This document shows positions 25,499 to 34,366 of a stretch of DNA of 64,000 nt, in pieces (within the stretch, counting starts at the first letter, position 1; each line of letters opens with the position of its first letter). The stretch spans positions 13,730 to 77,729 of the forward strand of contig CAWHBI010000040.1 in NCBI GenBank assembly GCA_963827545.1, given 5' to 3'. Below the pieces are notes generated by a model. That model was not told the origin of the DNA. It ran no database searches and saw only the letters and a program-made list of their open reading frames with translations. Origin of the DNA: AWTP1-13 sp963827545. GTDB lineage: Bacteria > Pseudomonadota > Alphaproteobacteria > Rhizobiales > Hyphomicrobiaceae. Both the position numbers and the translations under genes were made by a program.

Positions 25499-26791
25499 AT
25501 GGATCGCATCAGCATTGCCGGCGGCCGGCACCTCAAAGGCACGATTCCGATCTCGGGCGCAAAGAACGCGGCGCTGCCGCTGATCATCGCCAGCCTGCTC
25601 ACATCCGACCGGCTCACGCTCAAGAACGTGCCCAATCTCGCGGATGTCACGCTGTTGACCCGCATTCTGCGCAACCACGGCCTGGACCTGACGATCGACG
25701 GAAAGCGGGCCGACCCCTCGCCGCACCTGGGCGAGACCTTCCACCTAACCGCGCGCGATATCGTCGACACCACGGCACCATACGAGCTGGTGAGCCGCAT
25801 GCGCGCAAGTTTCTGGGTGCTCGGACCGCTGCTGGCGCGCTGCGGCGAGGCGCGTGTTTCCATGCCCGGAGGCTGTGCTATCGGCACGCGACCGGTTGAT
25901 CTGCACCTGATGGGCATGAAAGCGCTGGGCGCCGAGATCGACATCGACGGCGGCTACGTCGTCGCCAAGGCACCCAGGGGCTTGCATGGCGCGCGCGTTG
26001 TCTTCCCCAAGGTGTCGGTGGGCGCGACGCACAACGTGATGATGGCGGCCTCGCTCGCGAGAGGCGAGACGGTGATCGAGAACGCCGCTCGCGAGCCCGA
26101 GATCGGCGATGTCGCCGAGTGCCTGACCAAAATGGGCGCGAAGATCGAGGGTATCGGCACTTCCACCTTGCGCATCGAGGGCGCCAGCCGCCTCGAAGGC
26201 GCAGTGCACGCCGTGCTGCCCGACCGCATCGAGACCGGCACCTATGCCTTCGCCGTGGCGGCCGCCGGTGGCGACGTCGAGCTCAAAGGCGCCCGCATGA
26301 GCCTGCTGGAGGCTGCCTTTGCCGCATTGAAGCGAACCGGAGTTTCCATCACGGAGACTGACGCCGGCGTGCGCGTCGTCCGCAACGGCGGCATGCTCGA
26401 ACCGATCACGATCGAAACGCAGCCCTTCCCAGGCTTCCCGACCGATCTGCAGGCGCAGCTCATGGCGCTGATGACCAAGGCCAAGGGCACCAGCGTGATC
26501 CGCGAGACCATATTCGAGAACCGGTTCATGCACGTGCAGGAGCTGGTGCGCCTTGGCGCCGACATCCAGCTTCAGGGCGACACCGCCACGGTCAAAGGCG
26601 TCAAGTCCCTGCGCGGCGCGCAAGTGATGGCCACCGATCTGCGCGCTTCGGTTTCCCTCGTCATTGCGGGCCTGATGGCCGAGGGCCAGACCACCATCAA
26701 CCGGGTCTACCACCTCGATCGCGGCTTCGAGCGGCTGGAGCAGAAGCTTTCGGGGTGCGGCGCCAGCATCGAGCGCATCGTCAGCGGTTAG
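25499..26791 (+). CDS. murA: UDP-N-acetylglucosamine 1-carboxyvinyltransferase
   Basis: 430 residues, normal for MurA, which adds enolpyruvate to UDP-GlcNAc in the first committed step of peptidoglycan synthesis in the cytoplasm. MDRISIAGGRHLKGTIPISG and KNAALPL form the conserved N-terminus. The active-site loop PGGCAIGTRPVDLHL carries the catalytic cysteine at 126, the residue attacked by fosfomycin. It begins the housekeeping string that runs to yacG. No odd features. Confidence 0.96.
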   Translation: MDRISIAGGRHLKGTIPISGAKNAALPLIIASLLTSDRLTLKNVPNLADVTLLTRILRNHGLDLTIDGKRADPSPHLGETFHLTARDIVDTTAPYELVSRMRASFWVLGPLLARCGEARVSMPGGCAIGTRPVDLHLMGMKALGAEIDIDGGYVVAKAPRGLHGARVVFPKVSVGATHNVMMAASLARGETVIENAAREPEIGDVAECLTKMGAKIEGIGTSTLRIEGASRLEGAVHAVLPDRIETGTYAFAVAAAGGDVELKGARMSLLEAAFAALKRTGVSITETDAGVRVVRNGGMLEPITIETQPFPGFPTDLQAQLMALMTKAKGTSVIRETIFENRFMHVQELVRLGADIQLQGDTATVKGVKSLRGAQVMATDLRASVSLVIAGLMAEGQTTINRVYHLDRGFERLEQKLSGCGASIERIVSG

Positions 26792-26916
26792 ATTTTTCGC
26801 CAGTTCGAAATCGGCCGCGGCGCAGCGCGGGCAAATCCTTCCCGGTGCTGACTTCAGGTTGGACCGAGCCACCGACATCGGCTAGCGTGCGCGCGTGCGG
26901 GCACGAGGAGGAGACC

Positions 26917-27414
26917 ATGCACCAAGTCACGCGCCGCAATTTTATGCTCACGACCGCTGCCATCAGTGCGCTGGGCATTGCCGGCCAGGCCGAGGCCCAA
27001 GTGCCGCAGTACGGACCCGACATCAACCTCGAGCAGGCGAAGAAGGCGATCGCCGCCGGGCAAGCCGAGGCGCGCAAGAACAACTGGCCCGTCGCTGTTG
27101 CGATCGTCGACAACCACGGCTTCCTGGTCGCGTTCGAGAAGATGGACAACACGCAAAGCGGCAGCGTGCAGGTTGCGATCGACAAGGCAATGTCGGCCGC
27201 GATGTATCGCCGCCCCACGAAGGCCTTCCAAGACGTATTGGCAGGGGGCGGAGCCGGGACGCGCGTGCTCAACTTGCGAGGAGCATCCACGGTGGAAGGC
27301 GGACTGCCCATCGTCATAGGCGGGAAAATCATCGGCGGCGTCGGCGTCTCCGGGGTCAATGCCGACCAGGATGGCATGGTCGCCAAGGCCGCCGCCGACG
27401 CGCTCACGGCGTAG
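26917..27414 (+). CDS. GlcG/HbpS-like (DUF336) exported protein with twin-arginine signal
   Basis: 165 residues from the ATG at 26917 with GAGGAGGAG upstream. TRRNFMLTTAAISALGIAG is a twin-arginine signal, cleaved near AEAQ. The mature part follows the GlcG/HbpS fold: PVAVAIVDNHGFLVAFEKMD, DKAMSAAMYRRPTKAF, GGLPIVIGGKIIGGVGVSG, ending near QDGMVAKAAADAL. Family members bind heme or small ligands, or stabilise complexes. It sits between murA and the DUF2948 gene, which are usually adjacent in Rhizobiales, so it looks like an insertion. Ligand unknown. Confidence 0.8.
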   Translation: MHQVTRRNFMLTTAAISALGIAGQAEAQVPQYGPDINLEQAKKAIAAGQAEARKNNWPVAVAIVDNHGFLVAFEKMDNTQSGSVQVAIDKAMSAAMYRRPTKAFQDVLAGGGAGTRVLNLRGASTVEGGLPIVIGGKIIGGVGVSGVNADQDGMVAKAAADALTA

Positions 27415-27791
27415 CCCATCAGGCGAACTTGAAGCCCTCGGCGCGGTGGCCGCGTCTCGTGCCGAGCCCTACTGGGTGACCCGTGGGGCTCGACATTCCC
27501 TGGTATCTCAGTCGCTAATGTTTCGCACTTTGGGCCGCCGCGCCGGCCCAACGCAACGCCGCGCATCGAGGCGCAGGCCGTGTGTGGGTGATCCCTGGCT
27601 CCGCTTTCGCCGCCGGCCGTGGCCAGCGCCGTGATTCTCGCTGCAATTTTGCCGTCCTGCCTATGACCGCCAACCGGAAACCGCGTTCATATTGTATGCG
27701 GGCGGTGCGTTCGCTATCACTCGGGCTTAACGCGTGACGCGTTGGCGAGCTAATTGCATCGCCAAGCCGCCCCTGGAGGATGCCTTTGGCC
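27415..27791. other. Intergenic region between the GlcG-like gene and DUF2948
   Basis: Nothing recognisable apart from probable promoter sequence for the DUF2948-hisD string; GGAGG at 27775-27779 is the ribosome site. Confidence 0.5.
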
Positions 27792-28265
27792 ATGGCCGAT
27801 CTGAAGCTGATTGCCCTCGATGCCGAGGACCTCTCGGTTATCTCGGCCCACCTGCAGGATGCCGTTCTGAAGGTCGCCGATCTGGCGTATCTGCCGACCG
27901 AGAAGCGGTTTGCTGCGATCGCCAATCGCTTCGATTGGGCAGAAGCGCTCAAGGACGGCAAGGACGATCCCAAGTCGTTCGCGCGGCGGCGCACGGCACT
28001 GCGCTTCGAGCGGGTGCTGGACGCCAAAGTGAGCGGCATCGATCTCAAGAACAAGGGTGCGGTGCTATCCCTGCTCGCCATCGGCTTCGACGCCGGCGAG
28101 CCGCCAGAAGGCAACATCACGCTCCAATTCGCCGATGGCGCGGCCATCCGGCTCGGTGTGGAATGCATCGAGGCGGAATTGAAGGACCTGGGTCCGGCCT
28201 GGCAGGCCAAGTCCAGGCCGCAGCATCCCGACGACGGTCCCGCACAAGACGAAGAGTCCCGATAG
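27792..28265 (+). CDS. DUF2948 family protein
   Basis: 157 residues from the ATG at 27792, chosen because family members begin MADLKLIALDAEDL; an ATG at 27780 is also in frame but touches the GGAGG. Conserved blocks are VISAHLQDAVLKVADLAYL, FAAIANRFDWAEA and RRRTALRFERV. It is a cytoplasmic protein of unknown function that in Rhizobiales lies between murA and hisD. It ends 24 bp before hisD and is likely co-transcribed. Confidence 0.85.
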   Translation: MADLKLIALDAEDLSVISAHLQDAVLKVADLAYLPTEKRFAAIANRFDWAEALKDGKDDPKSFARRRTALRFERVLDAKVSGIDLKNKGAVLSLLAIGFDAGEPPEGNITLQFADGAAIRLGVECIEAELKDLGPAWQAKSRPQHPDDGPAQDEESR

Positions 28266-28289
28266 CGACACACGTGGGCCAGCCGATCC

Positions 28290-29597
28290 ATGCCAGTCCA
28301 ACTGAGCACCACCGATCCGGACTTCGAAGCCGTGTTTGCGGCTTTTCTTGCGGCCAAGCGTGAGGCGTCGCCGGACGTGGACGCGGCTGTGCGCGAGATC
28401 GTCGACCAGGTGCGCCGCGACGGCGATGCGGCACTCATCGCGCTGACCGAACGATTCGATCGCCTCGACCTCACGAAGGCCGGAATTCGCGTGAGCGAAG
28501 CCGAGATCGCGGCGGCGCTGGCAGCCTGCGACAAAGAAACTCTCGACGCACTGCAATTGGCCCGCGCCCGCATCGAGAGCCACCACCGGCGCCAGCTGCC
28601 GCACGACGAGCTCTACAAAGACAGCGTGGGTGCCGAGCTCGGCTGGCGATGGACCGCGGTGGAGTCGGTTGGCCTTTACGTCCCCGGCGGAACGGCGAGC
28701 TACCCGAGCTCCGTCCTGATGAACGCAGTGCCGGCGCAGGTGGCAGGCGTGCCGCGCGTTGCCATGGTCGTTCCCTCGCCCGGCGGCGAGCTGAACCCGC
28801 TGGTGCTCGCCGCCGCGCATCTGGCGGGCGTATCTGAGGTCTATCGCATCGGCGGCGCCCAGGCGATTGCGGCTCTGGCCTTCGGGACGCGAACTATCCG
28901 ACCGGTGGCCAAGATCGTGGGACCCGGCAACGCCTACGTCGCCGCGGCCAAGCGCCAGGTGTTCGGCACGGTCGGCATCGATTCCATTGCCGGCCCCTCC
29001 GAGGTGCTGGTCATTGCCGACAAGGACCATGATCCCGAGTGGCTGGCGGCAGACCTGCTGGCTCAGGCCGAGCACGATACTGCGGCGCAGGCCATTCTCA
29101 TGACCGACGATGCCGGTTTGGGCAGGGATGTCGCGGCGGCTGTCGAACGCCAGCTCCGGCGGCTGCCTCGCGGCAATATCGCGGGAGCTAGCTGGGCGAC
29201 ATTTGGGGCAGTCATCATCCTGCGCTCGCTCGAGGAAGCTCCGGCGCTGGCCGACCGTATCGCCGCCGAGCACCTCGAGATCGCCACCGCCGACCCGGAC
29301 AGGCTGGCAGCGAAGATCCGCAACGCTGGTGCAATTTTCCTGGGCCGCCATACACCCGAGGCCATCGGCGACTACGTAGCTGGCTCCAATCACGTGCTCC
29401 CCACAGCGCGCAGCGCCCGCTTCTCCTCGGGGCTCGGCGTGCTCGACTTCATGAAGCGCACGTCGGTCCTCAGGCTCGATGCCGTCGCGCTCGCCGCGCT
29501 GGCACCCTCAGCCATGACGCTTGCACGTGCCGAGGGGCTCGACGCGCACTGCCACTCTGTCGCCATCCGCCTCCCTCCGCGCGGCGACCAGCCCTGA
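28290..29597 (+). CDS. hisD: Histidinol dehydrogenase
   Basis: 435 residues. It oxidises L-histidinol to histidine in two NAD-dependent steps, the last steps of histidine synthesis. Clear family motifs: VPGGTASYPSSVLMNAVPA, IGGAQAIAALAFGT, VGPGNAYVAAAKRQVFGTVG, the catalytic and zinc region DLLAQAEHDTAAQAIL, and the late GSNHVLPTARSARFSSGLGV. Overlaps nothing and is followed after 8 bp by the UPF0262 gene, so an operon is likely. Complete. Confidence 0.96.
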   Translation: MPVQLSTTDPDFEAVFAAFLAAKREASPDVDAAVREIVDQVRRDGDAALIALTERFDRLDLTKAGIRVSEAEIAAALAACDKETLDALQLARARIESHHRRQLPHDELYKDSVGAELGWRWTAVESVGLYVPGGTASYPSSVLMNAVPAQVAGVPRVAMVVPSPGGELNPLVLAAAHLAGVSEVYRIGGAQAIAALAFGTRTIRPVAKIVGPGNAYVAAAKRQVFGTVGIDSIAGPSEVLVIADKDHDPEWLAADLLAQAEHDTAAQAILMTDDAGLGRDVAAAVERQLRRLPRGNIAGASWATFGAVIILRSLEEAPALADRIAAEHLEIATADPDRLAAKIRNAGAIFLGRHTPEAIGDYVAGSNHVLPTARSARFSSGLGVLDFMKRTSVLRLDAVALAALAPSAMTLARAEGLDAHCHSVAIRLPPRGDQP

Positions 29598-29605
29598 ACC
29601 GGCCC

Positions 29606-30100
29606 ATGTTCGAGCCCCCGGTCGACCCCAACTCCAAGGCCAGGCTCGTCGCCATCAAGCTCGACGAAACCTCGATCGGCCGCGCCAACCGCAACATCGA
29701 GCATGAGCGCGAGGTGGCGATCTTCGACATCCTGGAAAGCAACCAGTTCCAGCTGGAAGGCCGCGACGACGGTCCCTACGTGCTCAACCTAGCCATCGTG
29801 GAGGACCGGCTGGTGCTCGCGGTTGGCCAGGAAGCCGGCGGCGACACGTTCACGGTGGTTCTCTCGCTCACGCCGCTGCGACGCGTCATGAAGGACTACT
29901 TCATCGTGTGCGAGAGCTACTACCACGCTATCCGCACTGCGCCACCCTCGCGCATCCAGTCGATCGACATGGGCCGGCGAGCGCTCCACGACGAGGGTAG
30001 CCGGGTGCTCGTCGAGCGGCTCAAGGGCAAGATCAGCGTCGACGGCGACACTGCGCGGCGACTGTTCACGCTCATTTGCGCATTGCACTGGAAGGGATGA
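29606..30100 (+). CDS. UPF0262 family protein
   Basis: 164 residues. Conserved blocks: LVAIKLDETSIGRANRNIEH, EREVAIFDILESNQF, DYFIVCESYYHAIRTAPPSR, and SIDMGRRALHDEGSRVLVER. This family is nearly restricted to Alphaproteobacteria and always found near hisD. No enzymatic function is known. The following phosphatase-like gene begins only 3 bp after its stop. Confidence 0.9.
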   Translation: MFEPPVDPNSKARLVAIKLDETSIGRANRNIEHEREVAIFDILESNQFQLEGRDDGPYVLNLAIVEDRLVLAVGQEAGGDTFTVVLSLTPLRRVMKDYFIVCESYYHAIRTAPPSRIQSIDMGRRALHDEGSRVLVERLKGKISVDGDTARRLFTLICALHWKG

Positions 30101-30103
30101 AGG

Positions 30104-30568
30104 GTGGCGCACGAGAAGAGCCACGACCTGCCGGGCGCGGTGCTCTTCGCCTGTACCATGAACTCCGTCCGCTCGCCCTTGGCGGCGGCCATCCTGCGCC
30201 ATCTGGCCGGGCGCCGGATCTATATCGAGTTGGCCGGCGTGCGTGCCGGTGGCCCGGACGCCTTCGCGGCCGCTGTCATGGACGAGATCGGCATCGACAT
30301 CTCGGCCCACAAGCCGCACACGTTGCGCGATCTCCATGACACCTCGTTCGATCTGATCATCACGCTGTCGCCGGAGGCGCACCATCAGGCGCTGGAGCTG
30401 ACCCGCACGATGGCTGTGGAAGTGGAGTATTGGCCTACGTTCGACGCGACCATGATGATTGGGCATGGCAGCCGCGAGCAGGTTCTGCAGTCCTACCGCG
30501 CCGTGCGTGACCAACTGTTCCAGCGCATCAAGCGGCGCTTCGGCTTCGAAGGTGGGCCGACCGTGTAG
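30104..30568 (+). CDS. Low-molecular-weight protein tyrosine phosphatase / arsenate reductase-like
   Basis: 154 residues from a GTG at 30104, 3 bp behind the UPF0262 stop. The P-loop CTMNSVRSP fits C-x5-R-S with Cys17 and Arg23; DISAHKPHTL and the later YWPTFDATM contain expected features of the fold, although the general acid region is not the textbook DPY. Cytoplasmic; the substrate could be phosphotyrosine or an arsenate-type oxyanion. In related genomes the next gene is infA, which is absent here. Confidence 0.85.
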   Translation: MAHEKSHDLPGAVLFACTMNSVRSPLAAAILRHLAGRRIYIELAGVRAGGPDAFAAAVMDEIGIDISAHKPHTLRDLHDTSFDLIITLSPEAHHQALELTRTMAVEVEYWPTFDATMMIGHGSREQVLQSYRAVRDQLFQRIKRRFGFEGGPTV

Positions 30569-30570
30569 CG

Positions 30571-30596
30571 CCCTCTCCCCACTTGCGGGAAGAGGG
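30571..30596. repeat. Short palindromic repeat
   Basis: CCCTCTCCCC ... GGGAAGAGGG forms a near-perfect 26-bp dyad just after the phosphatase-like gene. Similar CCTCTCCCC-type palindromes are scattered through many rhizobial genomes. It could also end transcription, though no T-run follows. Confidence 0.6.
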
Positions 30597-30670
30597 AATT
30601 GGTGCCTTGATTTTGGCCGCCTGCCATGGCCAATGTGCCCCCGATTTGGCAGCCTTGGAGCTTAGGTTTG

Positions 30671-31417
30671 ATGACGACGACCCGGGGCGGACTGCTCAGT
30701 GTGTTGAGCCGGACGGACAGTCCGCGGCGGGAGACCCTGCGGGCGGAGCTGGCGCGCTCCAAGCCGGGCGGACGCCGGGCCGGCCTGAAGCCGAAGCTCG
30801 TCCTCGCCAGCGCCTCGCCCCGCCGCCTGATGCTGCTGGCGCAGGTCGGCATCGAGCCTGATGCGCTGCGGCCGTCGAGCATCGACGAGTCGCCCAAGAA
30901 GGGCGAGATGCCGCGCGCGCTCGTGACCAGGCTGGCGCGCACCAAGGCCGAGGATGCGCGCGACGTCATCGCCAACGACAAGGACATCGCCGACGCGTAT
31001 GTGCTGGCCGCCGACACCATTGTTGCGGTCGGGCGGCGCATCCTGGTGAAGCCCCGCTTCATCGAGGAGGCCGTCGCGGAATTGCAGCTCCTGTCCGGGC
31101 GCTCGCATCGCGTGCTCACGGCTTTGTGCCTGATCACGCCGGATGACCGCCTCCGCCTCAAGATCGTCGACACGCGTGTTCGCTTCAAGCGGCTGTCGAA
31201 AGAGGAGATCGAGGCCTACATCGCCTCGCGCGAGTGGCGCGGCAAGGCCGGCGGCTATGCCATTCAGGGCTTGGCTGGCTGCTTCGTGCAGAAGCTCACC
31301 GGCTCCTACAGCAGCGTGGTCGGGCTGCCGCTGACGGAGGTGGTGAACATGCTGATGGGAGAAGGCTTCCCGATCCACTTCAATTGGCTGAAATTGGGCG
31401 AATCGGACCCCGAATGA
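30671..31417 (+). CDS. maf: Maf family nucleotide pyrophosphatase
   Basis: 248 residues from the ATG at 30671 with AGG upstream; another in-frame ATG at 30626 would add 15 residues. LVLASASPRRLMLL near residue 47 is the Maf signature, later VLAADTIVAVGRRIL, FKRLSKEEIEAYIASREWRG and KAGGYAIQGLAGCF. Maf proteins hydrolyse non-canonical or specific nucleoside triphosphates to monophosphates. The 40-residue N-terminal extension before the fold is longer than usual. Followed after 45 bp by yacG, as in relatives. Confidence 0.9.
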   Translation: MTTTRGGLLSVLSRTDSPRRETLRAELARSKPGGRRAGLKPKLVLASASPRRLMLLAQVGIEPDALRPSSIDESPKKGEMPRALVTRLARTKAEDARDVIANDKDIADAYVLAADTIVAVGRRILVKPRFIEEAVAELQLLSGRSHRVLTALCLITPDDRLRLKIVDTRVRFKRLSKEEIEAYIASREWRGKAGGYAIQGLAGCFVQKLTGSYSSVVGLPLTEVVNMLMGEGFPIHFNWLKLGESDPE

Positions 31418-31462
31418 TGCGCAGCCGGGGTGCCCCGGCCGCTCGCGGAACGGACCATAGAG

Positions 31463-31690
31463 ATGGCGGAATCCAAGCCCGCGAGTGAGGCGACCGGCAC
31501 TTGCCCGATGTGCAGCCGGCCGACCCAACGCGACTACCGCCCCTTCTGCTCGCGCCGCTGCGCTGACATCGACCTTTCGCGCTGGCTGCGCGGTGCCTAT
31601 GCCATTCCCAATAAAGAGGATGACGAGCAAAGCAAGAATGCGGCAAAGCTGCCACAGGATGGTATTGAGGACGACAGCGACAAAAGCTGA
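31463..31690 (+). CDS. yacG: DNA gyrase inhibitor YacG
   Basis: 75 residues from the ATG at 31463. A single zinc ribbon with CPMCSRPTQRDYRPFCSRRC (Cys-x2-Cys and Cys-x3-Cys) followed by ADIDLSRWLRGAYAIP is diagnostic. YacG binds GyrB and inhibits DNA gyrase. It closes the conserved murA-yacG string; the tRNA that often follows it in relatives was not seen. Confidence 0.93.
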   Translation: MAESKPASEATGTCPMCSRPTQRDYRPFCSRRCADIDLSRWLRGAYAIPNKEDDEQSKNAAKLPQDGIEDDSDKS

Positions 31691-31761
31691 TCGCTTGCCC
31701 ACATCCCTCGCACAGGTCGAAACTTCGTTGCTCTGTACGATTGCCGGACAAGGAGTTGACT

Positions 31762-32568
31762 ATGGCGGTGGTGTTACCGGACGGCTGCATCGAAGCACTT
31801 GGGATTGCAGCACTCGTTGTCAGCATCGCCTGTCTGAGTCTCGGCTTCTACATAGCTGTTTTCGGAAAGTGCGGCGAGCGATCGTCGACCAGGCTCCCGC
31901 TTGTCGGCTATCTGTGCAAAGACAACCTTGGGATGGCGTATGTTTCCACGGGGATCGTTGCCCTCGGCTTCTTCGTGTCGAACGTGTTCCTTGCGCAGAA
32001 GATCAATGCCGCCAACATTGAAAAATATAAGCTGCTGACCGAAGCCGCAGACGAACTCAGGCGTAGCATCTCGACCAAGACTTAGTTCGACGAAAAGGAA
32101 CGAGCCCAGATCGATTTCTTGATCAGGTTCATCCAGCGGATCGATCCCAAGAACGGGCACGGCTTCTACTTCGCGGGAACGCTCAGCCGTATCAATCAGA
32201 AGAAGGCGGAGAGCTGGCCACACTTCTTCAGATACCTGGAGATGCAAAGAGCCCTGCCGGAGATCGAGCGCGGCGGAGACACGGGGTCGGAGATTTGCTA
32301 CGAGCGCGCGCGCGGCTTCTGTCCGCAACGGATTGCTTTCGTCCGCCATATGTTGGCAAACGACTTCTATGACGAAGGCAAGGCTGCGACAGCAAACGAA
32401 AAGCGCAGAGAGTTCTATACCCGTGCCTTCTGCCAGACCGAGCTATTGCTGAAATCCTATCCTGGCGGTTTCCTGCAATTCACTCCCACATCGGTCATAC
32501 GATCCGAGACTTTGGATGACTTGAGGAGACTTACCGGCAATGCGATCGAACCTTCCTGCGGCGCCTAA
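31762..32568 (+). pseudogene. Two-TM membrane protein gene interrupted by an in-frame TAG
   Basis: Starts at the ATG 31762 with AGGAG six bases upstream. The first 107 codons encode two membrane helices (about 12-34 and 55-75), then a charged helix ending ELRRSISTKT and a TAG at 32083-32085. The same frame continues without a gap (FDEKERAQIDFLIRFIQRID, later FFRYLEMQRALPEIERGG) to a stop at 32566-32568. The downstream part has no ribosome site or plausible early start, and its composition matches the upstream part. So the whole looks like one 268-codon gene split by an amber codon. No family recognised. Confidence 0.6.
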
Positions 32569-32623
32569 ACGGTGACCCGCCGACTGGGGTACAGCGCCTT
32601 GCCACTGCCTCTCGAGGCCAACG

Positions 32624-33295
32624 TCAGTCTTTGTGTCCCATTGCAGCGCCGGCCTCTTTGAGCATCTGTGTGACATCCTCGTCGCTCACTTGCGCGAAGC
32701 TGCGGTAGAAGTAGCCGACTGAGCCGAAGCGGCGCGGCGCGCTGAGCCACACGACCTGGTCGGCCTCCCTGCGCAGCATGATCGACGCCTGTCGCGACGC
32801 CACGGGCGCCGCTGCGATGAGCCGGGCGGGCCGCTGCCGCCTGATGCTGCGCAGCGCCGCCTGCATGGTCATGCCGGTCGCGATGCCGTCGTCCACGATG
32901 ATGACCGTTCGGCCGGCCGGATCGACTTTTGCCCGCAGGCCCTCGTATTCCTTGCGCTGGCGCTCGATGGCGGCCAGCTCGCGCGCAGCCTCCGCCGCGA
33001 TGAAGTCCTCGCTCAAGCCCATCGCCTCGACGAGTTCCGTGTTGAGCACGATCTCCGGCGAACTGCCGTCAGCGACGGCGCCGATCGCAAGCTCCGGCTG
33101 GTCCGGTGCCCCCAGCTTGCGCACGAACGCCACGTCGAGCGGGGCCTTCAGCCTTGTGGCTATTTCCGCCGCCACAGGCACCCCGCCGCGCGGCAGGGCC
33201 AGGACCAGCGGGGCGGCGAGGTCCATGGCAGCCAGCCGCTCGGCCAGCAACAGTCCCGCCTCGGCGCGGTCTGCGAACACCATTCTCCGGCGCAT
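32624..33295 (-). CDS. Phosphoribosyltransferase domain protein
   Basis: 223 residues from the ATG at 33295. The PRPP-binding motif VIIVDDGIATGMTMQAAL is clear, and LVLALPRGGVPVAAEIA near the N-terminus is typical of the ComF/Rv0571-like free-standing phosphoribosyltransferases often paired with hydrolase domains. Between them FVRKLGAPDQPELAIGAV and LSEDFIAAEAARELAAIERQ are standard for the group. Here the hydrolase domain is absent. Cytoplasmic. The nucleobase or other substrate is unknown. Confidence 0.83.
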   Translation of the reverse strand: MRRRMVFADRAEAGLLLAERLAAMDLAAPLVLALPRGGVPVAAEIATRLKAPLDVAFVRKLGAPDQPELAIGAVADGSSPEIVLNTELVEAMGLSEDFIAAEAARELAAIERQRKEYEGLRAKVDPAGRTVIIVDDGIATGMTMQAALRSIRRQRPARLIAAAPVASRQASIMLRREADQVVWLSAPRRFGSVGYFYRSFAQVSDEDVTQMLKEAGAAMGHKD

Positions 33296-33409
33296 GCGAA
33301 CCCAAGCTTAGCGCAGTTCTGCCACTGATGCGCTGGCGCCGTCGAGCAGACCGGCCTCAAAAAGCTGCTAACGTTCGTCTATGCTCTCCATGACACAGGG
33401 GGAGGTACC

Positions 33410-34279
33410 ATGAAGCTGATCACCTTCGAGCATGGCGGCCGTACCGCGTACGGCGCGGTGAAAGGCGATGCAATCGTCGATCTCGGAGCCAGGCTGGGAC
33501 GCGACGCGCGCACGCTCATCGACCTGATCGCCAACGAGGCCGCGGTCAGGGCAGGGGAGGTCGTGGCACGCGAGAATGGCGATCTGGCGCTCGCAGACGC
33601 GAGGCTGGCGCTGCCGCTGCCGGCGCCGGGCAAGATCCTGTGCGTGGGCGTCAACTATCTGGACCGCAACGCGGAATACGGCGACGGCTCGGAGCAGCCG
33701 AAAAACCCTAGCGTGTTCGTGCGCTTCCCCGCCTCGTTCGTGGCGCACGGAGCGCCGCTGATCCGACCGCCGGAGACCAAGCAATTCGACTACGAGGGCG
33801 AGATCATTTTGGTCATCGGCAAACGCGGGCGGCGCATCCGGCGCGAAGACGCCATGAGCCACGTGTTCGGCTACACAATCGCCAACGAGGGCACGGTGCG
33901 CGAATGGACCAGGCACGGCAAGTTCAACGTCACACAGGGCAAGAACTTCGACCGCTCCGGCTCCATCGGACCCTGGATCGTCACGACCGACGCCATGCCG
34001 GCTGGTCCGCTACGGGTGAGGACAAGGGTGAACGGCGAGGAGCGGCAGAACGATACTACTGATCGCCTGCTGTTCCCGTTCGACTATCTCATCAGCTACC
34101 TCTCGACCTTCACGACCCTGGAGCCCGGCGACATGATCCTCACGGGCACGCCCAACGGCGCCGGCGCACGCTTCAACCCACCGAAGTGGCTCAGCCCCGG
34201 AGATGTGGTGGAGGTGGACGTGTCGGGGATCGGCGTGCTGTCGAACGCGGTGGCAGACGAAGCGAGCGTTGGTATCTGA
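33410..34279 (+). CDS. Fumarylacetoacetate hydrolase family protein
   Basis: 289 residues from the ATG at 33410 with GGGGGAGG upstream. The N-terminal cap is followed by the FAH fold: GKILCVGVNYLDRNAEYG, FVRFPASFVAHGAPL, the metal-binding FDYEGEIILVIGKRGR, FGYTIANEGTVREW, and GDMILTGTPNGAGARFNPPKW. Members hydrolyse C-C bonds or isomerise and decarboxylate ring-cleavage products. It converges on the hpaDEF operon, so a role in homoprotocatechuate breakdown (HpaG-type decarboxylase/isomerase) is plausible but not shown. The stop lies inside the first 27-bp palindrome. Confidence 0.85.
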   Translation: MKLITFEHGGRTAYGAVKGDAIVDLGARLGRDARTLIDLIANEAAVRAGEVVARENGDLALADARLALPLPAPGKILCVGVNYLDRNAEYGDGSEQPKNPSVFVRFPASFVAHGAPLIRPPETKQFDYEGEIILVIGKRGRRIRREDAMSHVFGYTIANEGTVREWTRHGKFNVTQGKNFDRSGSIGPWIVTTDAMPAGPLRVRTRVNGEERQNDTTDRLLFPFDYLISYLSTFTTLEPGDMILTGTPNGAGARFNPPKWLSPGDVVEVDVSGIGVLSNAVADEASVGI

Positions 34280-34359
34280 CCCTCCGGGTCAGATACCGCG
34301 GCAACCGCCCCCTGCCGTTACGCTGGCGCCACGGTGTCAGACCCAGAGGGTCTGACACC
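34271..34359. repeat. Pair of 27-bp palindromes (REP-like), locus 1
   Basis: 34271-34297 has arms GGTATCTGACCC and GGGTCAGATACC around TCC; 34333-34359 has GGTGTCAGACCC and GGGTCTGACACC around AGA. Both are perfect 12-3-12 dyads, 35 bp apart, between convergent genes. A second pair is at 58684-58789. Confidence 0.85.
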
Positions 34360-34366
34360 GGTTCAA

